Shown here one piece after another: positions 13,101 to 25,546 of a DNA stretch of 64,000 nucleotides. The notes below the pieces were generated by a model that searched no databases, was not told the origin of the DNA, and saw only the letters and a program-made list of their open reading frames with translations. Source of the DNA: a virus. The stretch spans positions 1 to 64,000 of the IMG/VR virus record IMGVR_UViG_3300013125_000006. The stretch is one strand, 5' to 3'. Numbering within the stretch: the stretch's first letter is position 1; every line of letters starts with the position of its first letter. A program made the position numbers and the translations under genes.

Positions 13101-14402
13101 ACTATAAATCTAGGACAGAAGGGTAAGTATTTAATTGCATCTAAAGAAAATGAAGTTGCAAAATGGGAAAAATCATATAAAGATCAAGTAGATAAATTAA
13201 TGAAAACCATAGAAAATACAAAACCAAAGTCAAATAAAGTAAAGGACTCTAAAGCAGCAAATAAAACTGTAGAAGAATTGTGGGGTAAAATATTAAAATT
13301 AGAACAGGAGAGAATTAATAGAATGGCCCAATTTAAAAAACTTAAATTTGGGGGAATTTTTAAATTCCAAGCAGGAAGTAGTTTTAATATACTAGGTGAA
13401 AAATCTATAAAGGATCTTATAAAAGAATTGCCAAAAGGATTAGATAGAACCGGTTTGGCAAATCTTACAATGTATGCTAATACTATAAATACAAATAGAT
13501 ATATTGGAGATCAACAAAGAAAAGCAACTGCAAATTCGATTTATAAAATACCATATTTAGAAAAAGTAAATATGAGAATTGGTAGTGAGCCTTTAATAGA
13601 GGCTAATTCCCAAGCAAATAAAATGAGGTCTCAAGGAGCTAGAATTGCTACTACAACTTCTGATATTGATAAGGGAAATGCTGTTAGATTAGAAGCTGAA
13701 AATAAAGCTTCTGATATAATGACTAAAGGAAATTTAATAAACACTGATAGAATTGATAAATTAAGAAATTATCAAATTGATAACAACCAGAAAGTAGATC
13801 AAACAAATTTATCTATAGCAGGTAAAAACAGAGGAATTGTTGCAGAAGCTATGAAGAATATCAATTTAATAAACTCTAATCAAGCCCTAGCACAAAATGC
13901 AGCATTTACTAATTTAGTGAGAGGAATTGATAAAAATGCATCTGTAAGAGATTATAAAACTGCATTGGAGGAATATACTAACTTATCAAATAGTGATGTA
14001 TTAAAAGCAAAGATTAAAGAGTATGAAAATTTAAGTGGTCAAAAAGGTTTAGAAGAAGTTCAAGCTAAGTATGATAATTTGAAAAATACTTTAGGTAAAG
14101 ACTTTACTACTCCTTTAGAAGAATCTACTCCATATCTAGAAAGAAAGAAAAAGCTTGAAGACTTACAAAAAGAACTTGAAATACTTTACGAGCCTATAAA
14201 AAAAGCTCAGATAAATTTACAAGGAAAACAAGCTTTATTATATATGAAGAAAGGCGGAGGCCTTACAAAAGAAGATAAAATTGAATTAGAAAATATAAAG
14301 TTCAATCACAAAAAAGCTTTGGATGAACTAAGATCTTTCTATAAAACAATTTTACAAAATAATGAGTTAATGCAAAAAGCTTTAATAAAAGTATTTAAGT
14401 AA
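10143..14402 (+). CDS. Large virion (cargo-type) protein, 1419 aa, TGA read as Trp
   Basis: The frame runs from ATG 10143 through TGA at 10398, 11160, 12051 and 12447 to TAA at 14400-14402. The opening MSLIRKLQDGN is similar to the K-x-Q-x-G openings of nearby virion genes. The middle holds Ala/Gly-rich, possibly membrane-interacting segments (for example AGALLPGFIGAGSALAAT near residue 615) and Gly-Gly motifs KKGGILKAQSG and FGGIFKFQAGS. The C-terminal 350 residues are strongly helical and probably coiled. No enzymatic motif is visible. In crAss-like phages a protein of this size and place is packaged in the capsid or tail, and I infer that here. The stop overlaps the next ATG by one base. 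Confidence 0.65.
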
Positions 14403-16309
14403 TGAAGAAAAAAATTAAAAGATTGGCAGATGGGGGTGGATTCGCAGCATTCACCCCTATTATTCATTCAGCCCCAACTCCACAAATTTCACAACCTGCA
14501 AAACAGACTGGCAGTACTGAGCCAGAATCAAATTCAATTATAGATGAAAAAATGTTGGAATACCTATATAAGAATAGGGGACTTGTAAATGATGTTAACA
14601 AGTTAGTATCTGATTTAATTAAATTAGAATCATCTTCTACTACACCATATTTAAATAAACAGAACAGGATTGCAGCACTACAAATAACAGCTAGAATAAA
14701 TGAAGTAAGTCAAAATAAAGAGAGTTGGAATGATGCAATAAAAATAGCTAAAGAAGCCGGAGGGTTAAGTGAGATAGCAGTTGATACATATGGAAGAATA
14801 TTCTCAAAAACTCCTGATAATCAAATAAAATCTTATTCTCTTGAAGAATATAAAACTAAAAAAGATAAAATAAGACCATTAAGCGTACAAGAATTAATGT
14901 ATGAAAGACAGTATAATCCAAATCTTACTGGTAAGAATGAAGTATTTACTGTAGCTGAAAATGCAATAGGAATAAACAATATTACAGATCATATAAAAAA
15001 TATAGTAACATCATTAGCAATAGAATCTGATGAATCTGAAAAATTCTATGAAAAAGAGAAAGTAATTAATTACTTACAATCAAAAAATATTAAAAATCCA
15101 ACTAAACAGGAAATAGAAGGATTAGTTGTTTTAAATGAAATAGCAAATTCTCCTGGAGATTATGTATCTGTAAATAAAAAAATAACCTCACAAAGAGGAA
15201 ATATAGAAAAAGCATTGGGATATATTTGGAGTACTTTAGGAACTCCGGCACAACAAAAATTAAGAGCAGTATCTATAACAAATAATATAGATAATCCCTT
15301 ACAACTAATTTATGATATGCTTAATGTTCATACAGACCATTCAGAATCATTATCTATAACACCAAAGACATTACCAAAATCAAAAGAAGAATCTAAGAAT
15401 TCAGATAAATCTATAAGTTTATCTGTCCCAGAATTATTTCATGGAGATAGGTTGCATACACCAGGAATGTTTTATGAAATAAATAATCCATCAGCAAAAG
15501 TATCTTTAAAAGTAACTGCAACAGGAATAGGATCATTATTTAGTCTTACTAAAAATGGAGAAATCTTAGGTCCAGAAACTTTAAATAGAGTGCTAATATC
15601 TGATAATTATCAATCAATACTTAATCAAGAAAAAGTATATTTAGGAGATGAAAAAGTAGACCCAATGCTATTAAGAGAGTTAGCTTATACAGGACAACAA
15701 GTTGCAAAGGTATATATGCCAGTAAGAGCAGATGGATCTCCAGATTTAGGACAAATGGAAAAATTTAACACTATTTTCCAGGAATTTTCAAAAAATAAAA
15801 ATTCATGAACAAAAGAACAGGCTGAAAAATACTTTAAGCAAAATGGATTTTCTAATGTTATAATAAAACAAATCTCTAATCAAGATGGAACCGTAGATAA
15901 AGTAATTGCAGAATCTGGAAATGTAAGACCTTTCTTGGCAATACCTGTAATAACTAGTTCATCATCTGATTTATCAGATAATCCTTGAATGACTAAAATT
16001 ATTGGACCAGGACTAGATGCAGCAGAGCTATTATTAGAAGAAGCTTTTACAGTTTATGGAGGAACTCCTTCAAAACCAACAAAAAAACTACAAATACCAC
16101 ACTCAACTTTTGGAGGAAAAGATCCATATCAAGGTGTGGCATTTATAGCATATAGACCAGAAGCAAATGCTATATTAAGTGCAACACAAAGACACTTAAT
16201 TGGTACAGCCCCAACAGATGAAGACTTATATAGAAATTTAAACTTTAGTACAGCATCACAAAATCCGTCTGGAATAAATTCATCTTCTGATGTACTTAAG
16301 GATAATTAA
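14402..16309 (+). CDS. Virion protein of unknown function, 635 aa
   Basis: ATG 14402 shares a base with the preceding TAA. TGA at 15806 and 15986 are read as Trp and the gene ends in TAA at 16307. The N-terminus MKKKIKRLADGGGF carries another Gly-Gly motif. The protein is mainly helical in the first 300 residues. A beta-rich stretch around residues 340-460 contains VPELFHGDRLHTPGMFYEI and a segment with KVTATGIGSLFSLTKNGE. No catalytic signature was recognised. It sits between the cargo-type protein and the four giant genes and is presumably co-transcribed with them. Confidence 0.6.
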
Positions 16310-16324
16310 AAATAATAATGTAAT

Positions 16325-19300
16325 ATGGAAATATCAAAACCTAATGATATATTAATTGCTACGATAAATAGTCCAGGATCTACTCCGTATGATTTTTTAT
16401 CAAATAATATAAGAGGTGATAATACATCATTTTTTACAAAAGATGAGTATAAACAAACAAGTTATATACAAGATGCATTTAAGGATGATAAAGGAAAATT
16501 TGATGAAATAGCTTTTGATAAAGCTTATGATTTGGCAAAAAATAATTTTTACTTAATAACTAATGCAGAATATTTAAAATCTCTCAATGAAATAGAATAT
16601 AGTCCATTTGATGTTACTAGACCAAAAGAGGCTAAAACTATTAAAGTAGGAGCTTCTTTTGAGAAGGAATATAATCCTTTTGAAGAGAAAAAAGGATGGA
16701 CTGGAATAGGCTCAGTAGATTTGAGTAATTTATCAATGAGAGAATTGGCTCAAAAAGGAAAAATATATGATCCAACAACAAAGACATGGTCAGAAGAATC
16801 AATTAATGATTTATCATTAGTAGATAAATTATTTGGAGATACTTATGTATATGCACAATATGATGAAGATGGACAACATTTAGATCTATCTTCTGGGATG
16901 ATTGTATCTCATAAAAAAGGAGACTGGAAAATAAATGAAGAAGGAAATCTATTTATTGAAAAATTAGCCGGAAGAGAAATATATGGAAAACAGGTTGTAA
17001 ATCCGATGGATGTTTTAACTACTGATGGATCTATAGTTAATAATTTTGATTTCCTAGATTCAGATGGAAGAGAAAAGTCAATTGGAGGAACAATATTAAA
17101 AACAGCTGTTGAAATAGCACCATTACTAATACCAGAAATTGGTATATTTAGAGGAGCTATGTCGATACCAGCTTTATACGGAGGATTAAGAGCTTCTATA
17201 GGACTAGCAACTGCTATGCCAACCTTATATAAATCAATGGAAGGATTGTTAGTAGGAGATAGTAATACTACTGTTACTCAAGGTGCAACACAGCTAGAGG
17301 GATGACTATCTAAGTATGCTCAATCTAGTGTGTCAGATGAAGGCTCAGAATCTTTATTTGGAGTTGAGCAAATGACACAAATGGTTTCTAGTATATTTTC
17401 ACAAATATATGAACAAAGAGCTGCTGCAAGTTTATCTAAACTAATATACAGAGGAGATAAATTAGTAGAGGGAGAAACAAAAAGACTTGCTAATGAAATA
17501 AATCAAAAATTAGTATCAGAAGCTTTAGAAGGTAAGATAAAATTTGAGGATATAGGAGCATTGTCTCAAGCTGCAATGGAAAAAATCCCAACATTACAAT
17601 CAGTAATAAAAAAACAAAGTGATTTATCAAAGGCTCTTTCTCTTGGTTATATGGCAATTGTATCAACCAGTGATATTTATGGTCAAGCAATAGAAGGTGG
17701 ATATGATAGAAGGACAGCTGGTTTTGCAGCTTTAGCAGCAGCAGCTGGACAATATGGTATAATGATGAATAACAGAATGGGAACATGGTTTTTAGATAAA
17801 ACTACAGGATATTCAGAAGAAACCAACAAAGCCCTTATGAGAAAATCAGTATTGCCATGATTAAAAGACATAGAAACAGGATTTAAATCTGTAAAAGTAA
17901 ATGTAACTGAAGGTAAAAAAGAACTTGGAAATGTATTTGGAAAAATAAAAAATTCAATGCAAGGCATATTTATGAATCCAGCAGTAGTTGGAGAAGCAAT
18001 GTGGAAAAATGCTTTAGTAGAAGGTGTCGAAGAGGTTACAGAACAAGTTGTACTAGATGCAACTAAAGGAATAGTAGATACTATGTCTTATCTTGGATTA
18101 ACAAAGAAACAAGGTTCGTTAGGTGGATGGAATAATATATTTAGTAAACAAGGCTTTGAAAATTACTTAGCTAACTTTGTTGGAGGTATTGTAGGTGGTG
18201 GATTATTTGAATTCCATAGATCGGTATTAGCTCCCTGGATTGATCCGTCTATTATGAATAAAGAAACACAAAAGTCTTTATATGAACTTATTGCTGCTGG
18301 ACATAAGGATGATATTATAGATATTATTAATTCAAAGAAATCAAGTTTTGGAAATAATTATGTTACTCCAGTATCTGAAAATGGAGAATTTAAAGAAGCT
18401 GGAAAAGATAATATATCTCAAGCCGATTTAATAGCTGAAAAAGCAATTGAAATGGTTAATATAATTGATGGAATATTAAATAGCCATGATTTGATAAAAG
18501 ACGATTCTGAAATAATAAATAAAGCAATTAGAGATAAAATAATTATAGATCAGTTAAATGCTACAAAGCCTGAAAATTCTACAATAGGATTAGAAGGATT
18601 AGTTCTAGAGGACTATAAGTCAAATATGGTAAAAATAGTAGAACTAGAATCACAAATGAAAAATTTAACTGATTCAGTAGAGGATACTAAAATAAAGTCA
18701 TTACTTAAATCAGAATTAAAGAATTATGTAGATAATGTAAATTTAATATTAGAAGGTAAAAAAGGAGTAGAATATTTAACTAAATCTTTATTATATTTGG
18801 TAAAAGACGTACATTCTCCATTTTTAAAAATAAGTAAGCCAGATTTTGTAAAAGAAACATATAATGTAAATTACTTCGATCTGCCAACATCAGGAATAGG
18901 ACTTACAAAAGAAAGAATGGATAAAGAATGAGATGAATATATTACATCAAAAGACCTTAAAAAGGATTTAAATACAATTTATAAAGTATATACTGGTTTA
19001 GAGCAGATTTTAAATGATCCGATAGCAAAATATTCTGAAACAGGTTATGATGTAGAAAGGTTAAAAACCATACAAAATATCTTTGATTTAAAAAAGACAA
19101 TAGACTTGTTTAATACAGAATCTTCTCCTGAACAAAAGACTTTAGCATTACAGAGGTTTATAAAAATAAATGAAGAATTACAAAATAGCAAGATAGTAGC
19201 TCCTTGGACTGTATATCATAATGATATGTATAATCAGTTAAATAATTTAGGACTTATAAAGAAAGCTACTATTAATGTTGATGAAAATGGAGAAGAAACA

Positions 19301-22300
19301 TATGAGTTAAGTAATTTTGATGATTCTGAATTAAATACAAATACTGAAGAGGGAATAACTGTAAAACAGAAATTACAATCTATTATAGAATCTTATTTTA
19401 AATTATTTAATATAAATCCTTTAAATGCTGAATCAGTAATAGAAAAATTAAATACTCAAATAACTTTAGAAAATAAAGAAGTACTAAATCAGATTTCAAA
19501 TATACAGAAAAAAGGAATATTATCAGAAGAAGATTTGAATAAAATAGAGGAATTAAAGTCTAAATTATATAACTTTAAAATAGGTAATATAAATGAAACT
19601 CCAAGAATTAAAGAATTATTAGAGATATCCAATTTAAAAATTACTAACAAATTAGGAGAGTTAGGAATAACCATGGATGAATATAATAAGTATTTATTCA
19701 ATAAGAGCAATGAGAATGTATTTTCTAAAACTTTTGAAGAATTATTATCCAAGTTTGAAACAAAAGATTGAACCGATTTAAACAAAGATCAATTACTTGA
19801 ATTTTTAACAGAATTAAATACTCTTGGAATAATTGACTTTTCTTTAACAGAGATGTCTTCAATTTCTTCAAATGCAAGAGAAATTATAGAAAATGAAGTG
19901 TCAAAACTTAATAACTCTGAATTATCTGAATCTGAACTTTTTGACATAAAAATTTTATTAGAACCATTTATAAATACAATTAAAAATATTATAGATTCTA
20001 ATAATTCAATGCTTAATAATGACTCCTCCAAATCTTTTGAGGAATTTATTAATGATGAAGTAAATTCAGTTAATGAACAGAAAGAAAAATTAAAGCCAGA
20101 AATATTTAAATTACATAATTATGCATTAGATTTATTAATAAAAGAATTGGAATCAGGCAATGCGGATAAAGAAGTTTTTCTGGAGACAGAAAAACTAATT
20201 AATGATGAAAAAATAGATTTAATAGCAAGAATATTTCCCAATATAAAAGATTTTGAATATTCAAAATTAGAGGAAACTATAGATTCTATAGTTCTTTTAC
20301 AAAGTAACTTACTAAATGAATTTGAAGACTTTGAAAATGACATAGGAACATATTCAGAGCTTAGTGAAATAAGAAAGTTAATTGAAGGAGAGGAAGAGGC
20401 TTTTAAGAATGATTCAAATTATAAAGGAATTTTTCCAAATATAGAAACATTAAACTTCATTAAAAATAATTATGATTTGGGATTATCTTTAGCATCACTA
20501 AATGTTGCCCTTAAAGATTCTATTAAATCACTTAGTGATAATAAAATTGTTATTGATAAAATAAATAAATTTAATGATTTAGTCTCCAAAGGAATATCTT
20601 TGAAATCAAATCCTTTATATGATTTTATTAGGAATTTTGTATTAACTTTGTCATCTGGTTCGGAAAGCAAAACTACTAAAATTTTTGATATACTTGAAAG
20701 AGAGGAAACTATGTTAAAATCTTTATCAAGTGTAACTAATTACTTGGCAGAGGATATTAAAACTCAGGATTTTTTACAGGCTATTGATTATTTAAAAATG
20801 ATTAAGGCAGTAATAAATGCCATGTCTACAACTAAAGTAAGTTTTGGTGAACCTTATGGATTTATTCAGAGTAGAATAAATTATGCAAATAAATATGATA
20901 AAGAGAATGATGTTTTAAAATTAAAAACAATTTCTTCTGATTTAGCATCATTAATGGCGCAAGATGTAGATATACTAATTACTAAACTTGGATTCTTAAA
21001 AGAATTATCAATGTTTAATAAGGGAAAAATGACACTTGAACAAGAAGAAATAAGATCAAGAGTCGAAAATCTCCTAGTTGATAATTGGAGAATATCAATG
21101 TCTAAAATAAATCCATCATTTTTACCACTTGAAAAAATAAAAGAAATATTAGCATCTACTGAAAGTAATTCAAAAAAATTAATGCAAATAGAAAATGTAG
21201 TATTTTTGCATAATGTAAACAACAAAGAAAAAGCTTTAGAGGAGTTTATAAAAAATCTTGATTTTGCAGATTCTGATGAATTTTCTCAGATGGATAGAAA
21301 TATATCTAAATTAGAACAGTGAGATTTGGCTGTTTATTATGCCACTACTCTTGCAATGAAATCTGAGGATTTTAGTATAAGATCTTTTATTACAGTAAAT
21401 AGTGAATTTAATAAAGCACCATTCTTTACACAAGAATTTGCAGCAAAAGTAGTAAAAGCAAGTACTATTAATCCCGAATTATTTGCTAAAATTTTAGAAT
21501 TAAAGAAAAATTCAGCAAAAACTACAACAGATTTTATTACAATAGTACTTGGAGGAGCTGGAACAGGAAAAACATCTGCAATATTTGGAATGGATATTGA
21601 CAATTTTAGACAAACAAATAATAATACAAATATATGAATTTCAGCTCCGGCTGATTTACAAAAAAATAATTTAGTAAAAACATTAGAAAATTCTGTTGGA
21701 AAAAATAAGCTTACAATAGAAGATTTTAATAAAGCTAAACTATTTGAAAAATTAGGCATTTCAGAAATAGCAGAAAAAATAATATCTGAAATTTCTCAAA
21801 TAGAAGATGATAAGGTAGTTAAGGAATATGTTAAACTTGAAAATGGTATTATTACTTTAACTGATAAAGTATTAAGTAATGAATGAATTACTGATATAGA
21901 GGAAAATTTAAAAAATCTACCTAATTTATTATTAATTGACGAAGTAACCCATTTCTCATCTTTTGAACTATATTTATTAAATGCTATATCTAAACATTCT
22001 TATTATAATAAGAATTTAGGTTTTATGAAAATAATTGCAGCTGGAGATCCGACTCAATTAGGATATCTTGCTAATGTTAATAAGAATTTCTATAGTTATA
22101 ATGTAGACGCAATAAATGCTATTTTTACCCCAAGATTATGGTCAAGTGTCAGATCTTCAAATGGACAAAAGAGACTAAATAATGATAGATATATAAGAAT
22201 AGTAAGAGAAATTGAAAAAATATATAAAAATAGTAAGGGATATTATGATAAAGCTGCAGAAGATTCTTTAAGATATTTAAGGAACAATGTCGAATTAAAT

Positions 22301-25300
22301 ACTCTTTCATATTTTGAGGCTCAAAATGATTTTGCTGGAGATAAGATAGTAACAGCGCTTAATAAAGAAATAGTAACTACAATAAAGAGTCAGATGGATA
22401 AAAATCCTGAATTTACTTTAGGAGTACTTACTGAAGATGGAAAGCTTCCAGAAGATTGGAATACTTTATTAAGTGAAGTTGGGTTAATAACACCAGAAGA
22501 CACATCAAGAATAAAAATATTTACCCCAAGTAATATACAGGGAAGTGAAGTAGATTATTTTATTTTTGATGCAAATCTAATTAAAAAATATGACAAAATA
22601 AGAGACCAATTAAAAGCATTTTATACCTTTATGTCGAGATCTAAAGTTGGGTCTTTTATAATTGACAGTAGTAATATACTAAGTAATTTAAATATATTCA
22701 ATGGAAAGAAAGATTTATTTCCTTCTAACTTTGAATTAATGACACCTGAGGTAATAAAAAATGCAAAAGAGAAAAGAATAGAAGATCTTAAAAAACTTCT
22801 TGGAGAAAATCTACAAGTATCAGATTATGATAATTTTAAGTGAGATATTGGAGAATTATCTGATCAAGAATTTACAGACTCAAGATTTGTAACTAGTGAT
22901 ATTCCAGAGCCATTGGATTTAAATGAAAATTCAGACGTATCTAAAGGAGAAAATTTAACACCAGAAGATTTAAAAAATGGCTTTAAAATATTAATGCATA
23001 GTTTTTACAATAATCCTAATGCAATAGTAGATACTAAGACTAAGACTATCAAAACTAATTCTAATGCTATAAATTCAGACTTAAATTTTATTTCTGATAT
23101 AGGCAGTGATAAATTTAATGGGGTGATTTCTAGTTGGATAAAATTAAAGAATTATGTATTAAATAACCTATCACAAAAACAAATTAGAAGTAATGATTTT
23201 GAAGAATTCTTTAAGGAGGCTTTTAAAGGAGATGTAGATTCATCTGAATTAATTTCAATAGAACCTATTTTAACTGCAACTAAGTATAATAAAAATATAA
23301 ATACACCATTTGCTAAACATGGATTTAAAGAAGACAAAACCTTAGGAAATGGTAAAACATTTATAACCTTATCTGCAAAATTAATATTAGGTCAAAAAGT
23401 ACATTATATTACATTAGCTGCTTTTGGTACAGAGGAACAAATACTTAAGAAAGCTACAGAATATAATGTTGACAATGTTAAAATTGAGGAAAAATTTAGA
23501 GAAATAGAAAAACTTCTTGAAGCTTCTCAAAATAATTTCTTAGAATTACCAATAGATGATATTGAAAATATAAAAATAATAACTAGTACAAGATTAGAAA
23601 AAGTATTTACTAACAGTAACAAAAGAGTTACTTATGACTTAAGTTCTCTAGAAGAAAATTTCCCAGGAATGAATATAAGTGAAATTAGATTTTTCCCAAG
23701 AAGTTTAGAAGAATTTAAAAAACTACTCAAAAAATATACTTTTGGGCCTGAGAGATTTTCAAATCAAGGATTATCAGACAGTGAGATAGAAAAGAAGATA
23801 AAAGTTCTTTTTGAGGGAAATAGAGACAAAAATGGGAAATTAATAAAAGATGCTGATGGTAAAACAAATTCAGGATTAAAAAATAAACCTTATATAGTAG
23901 TTTCAACTAAGGAAGATTTAGATGGAAACGAAAATGTAAACACAACACAAGCAGTTTTAATTCCAATAGGTTCAAATCAAAGAAATTTAGATACCTTAAC
24001 AAAAGAGGTAGAAGATTTACTAGAAGAGAGAAGATTGGATATGGAAAATGGGTATACTAATAACAAAAAAATAAGTCCAGAAATAAATGCAAAAACTGAA
24101 ATTTTATTAAATAGATCAGATATATTAAGTGTATTGATAAAATGGGGAAAAACAAAGTATGATAATGGAACATTATTAGATTTGTTAACTAAAGAAATAG
24201 AATTTTCATTGAGTGATACAGTAACAGGAAATAAAACTTCAGTATTTGATATCTTTTCTAGATTTAAAAATAGCAATGCAGAAACTTCTGTAGCCTCTAG
24301 GGAAAATATGAAAAAAGTTATAGACTTTGTAAAAGAAGCTCTGGCTAAAAATGAAAATGCAACAGTTGCAGAGATAAAAGAATCTGTAGTATCTAAAATG
24401 GATAAAATGACTGGATGGCATTGAACATTTTTCAATATTTTTGGATATGAAAAGATCATATCAGATTTAGAGGATGAGAAATTTTTAGAGCTAATGTTAA
24501 AAGGAGAAATTAATGACAAAGTTTTAGAAGTCTTTAATAATTCTAAAGGCCATGAAGAAATGAAAACTATCCTGAGTACTTTGGTACAAAGTTTAACTGG
24601 ATTTAAATTCTATTATTCAATCCCAATTAAGCCAGCAAAAATAGAAGGAGGACCATTTATTGTAAATCCTGCCATTGATGGCTCTAATGGATTTAAGAAA
24701 GAATTATTTGCTGATAAATTTTTCATAAATGTAGCCCCAGAAGGACCAAGATTGTTATTAAATATAAATACATTTTTAACGGCAGTTCCAATAGACCAAT
24801 CACAAGTTATTTCTACTCCGCCTGCTCCGCCTGCTTCAAAAACTACTAAAAAAGCGACTAAAAATAAAGTAGTTCCAGAAGTATTGGATCAAACTTTAGT
24901 CTCTGATGTTAAGTTAAATTCTTCTCTAAATGAAGATTTAAAATTAGCAAATTCTTTAGTAAAAGAATATGAGAAAATAGTAGGAGTAGTTAATCCTATG
25001 GATACTATGACTAGAATAGCAAATTTCTTAAATAAAAATTTCAAATGAGGAATTTCAGAAATAGTTAGTGATGGTGAAAATTTCAAATTTACTACTCCAA
25101 ATGGAGACTTTGAAATTAAGGCAGAAATTGTTGGAAATAAAATTAATAATTTATTAGATCAATTTGTAACTGCATATTTCGTAGGAAAGCATATTAATCC
25201 ATCTGAGAATTTTGAAGACTTTGTATATAAAATAGGAAGTCAAATAATATCAGAAGATATTAGAGAAAATCTAAGTTTGGTATTAAAATCAATTAGTAAA

Positions 25301-25537
25301 ATAGTTGGAGAAGAAAAACTTATTAAATTAATAGAAGATAATGTATCTAATTCAGCATATGATATGTTAGATGATGTATCTAAAATAGAAGTATTAATAA
25401 ATGGATTAGGATTATCTGTTTCAAAAAGTGGAATTTCAATCAAAGAGTTATGGGAATTTCTACAAATAAGTAAAACTGATCCTCAATTAAAAGCAATAAA
25501 AGAACAAATTAATAATTTGTTAGAAACCTGTAAATAA
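16325..25537 (+). CDS. Giant virion protein with SF1 helicase domain, 3070 aa, TGA read as Trp
   Basis: A single frame of 3071 codons starts at ATG 16325, passes ten in-frame TGA codons (for example 17303, 18929, 21635, 24422) and ends in TAA. About residues 1735-2125 form a superfamily 1 helicase: Walker A LGGAGTGKT (near 1742), Walker B LLIDEVTH (near 1868), motif III IIAAGDPTQLGY (near 1903), and motif V/VI-like QGSEVDYFIF and YTFMSRSK. The N-terminal part has hydrophobic segments near residues 260-300 and 455-480 and a GVEEVTEQ helix; the remainder is long Lys/Glu/Asn-rich helical sequence. It lies directly before the RNA polymerase gene, so I infer a protein packaged and injected with the genome, perhaps helping DNA entry or early transcription. 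Other members of this phage group also encode giant virion proteins in this place. Confidence 0.75.
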
Positions 25538-25546
25538 ATATTATAA

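Noticed and set aside
17490-25443. Many - strand frames of 60-180 codons opposite the giant genes
   Set aside because: They are shadows with hydrophobic, Ser/Phe/Leu-rich composition caused by AT-rich sense codons; the + strand carries the motifs.
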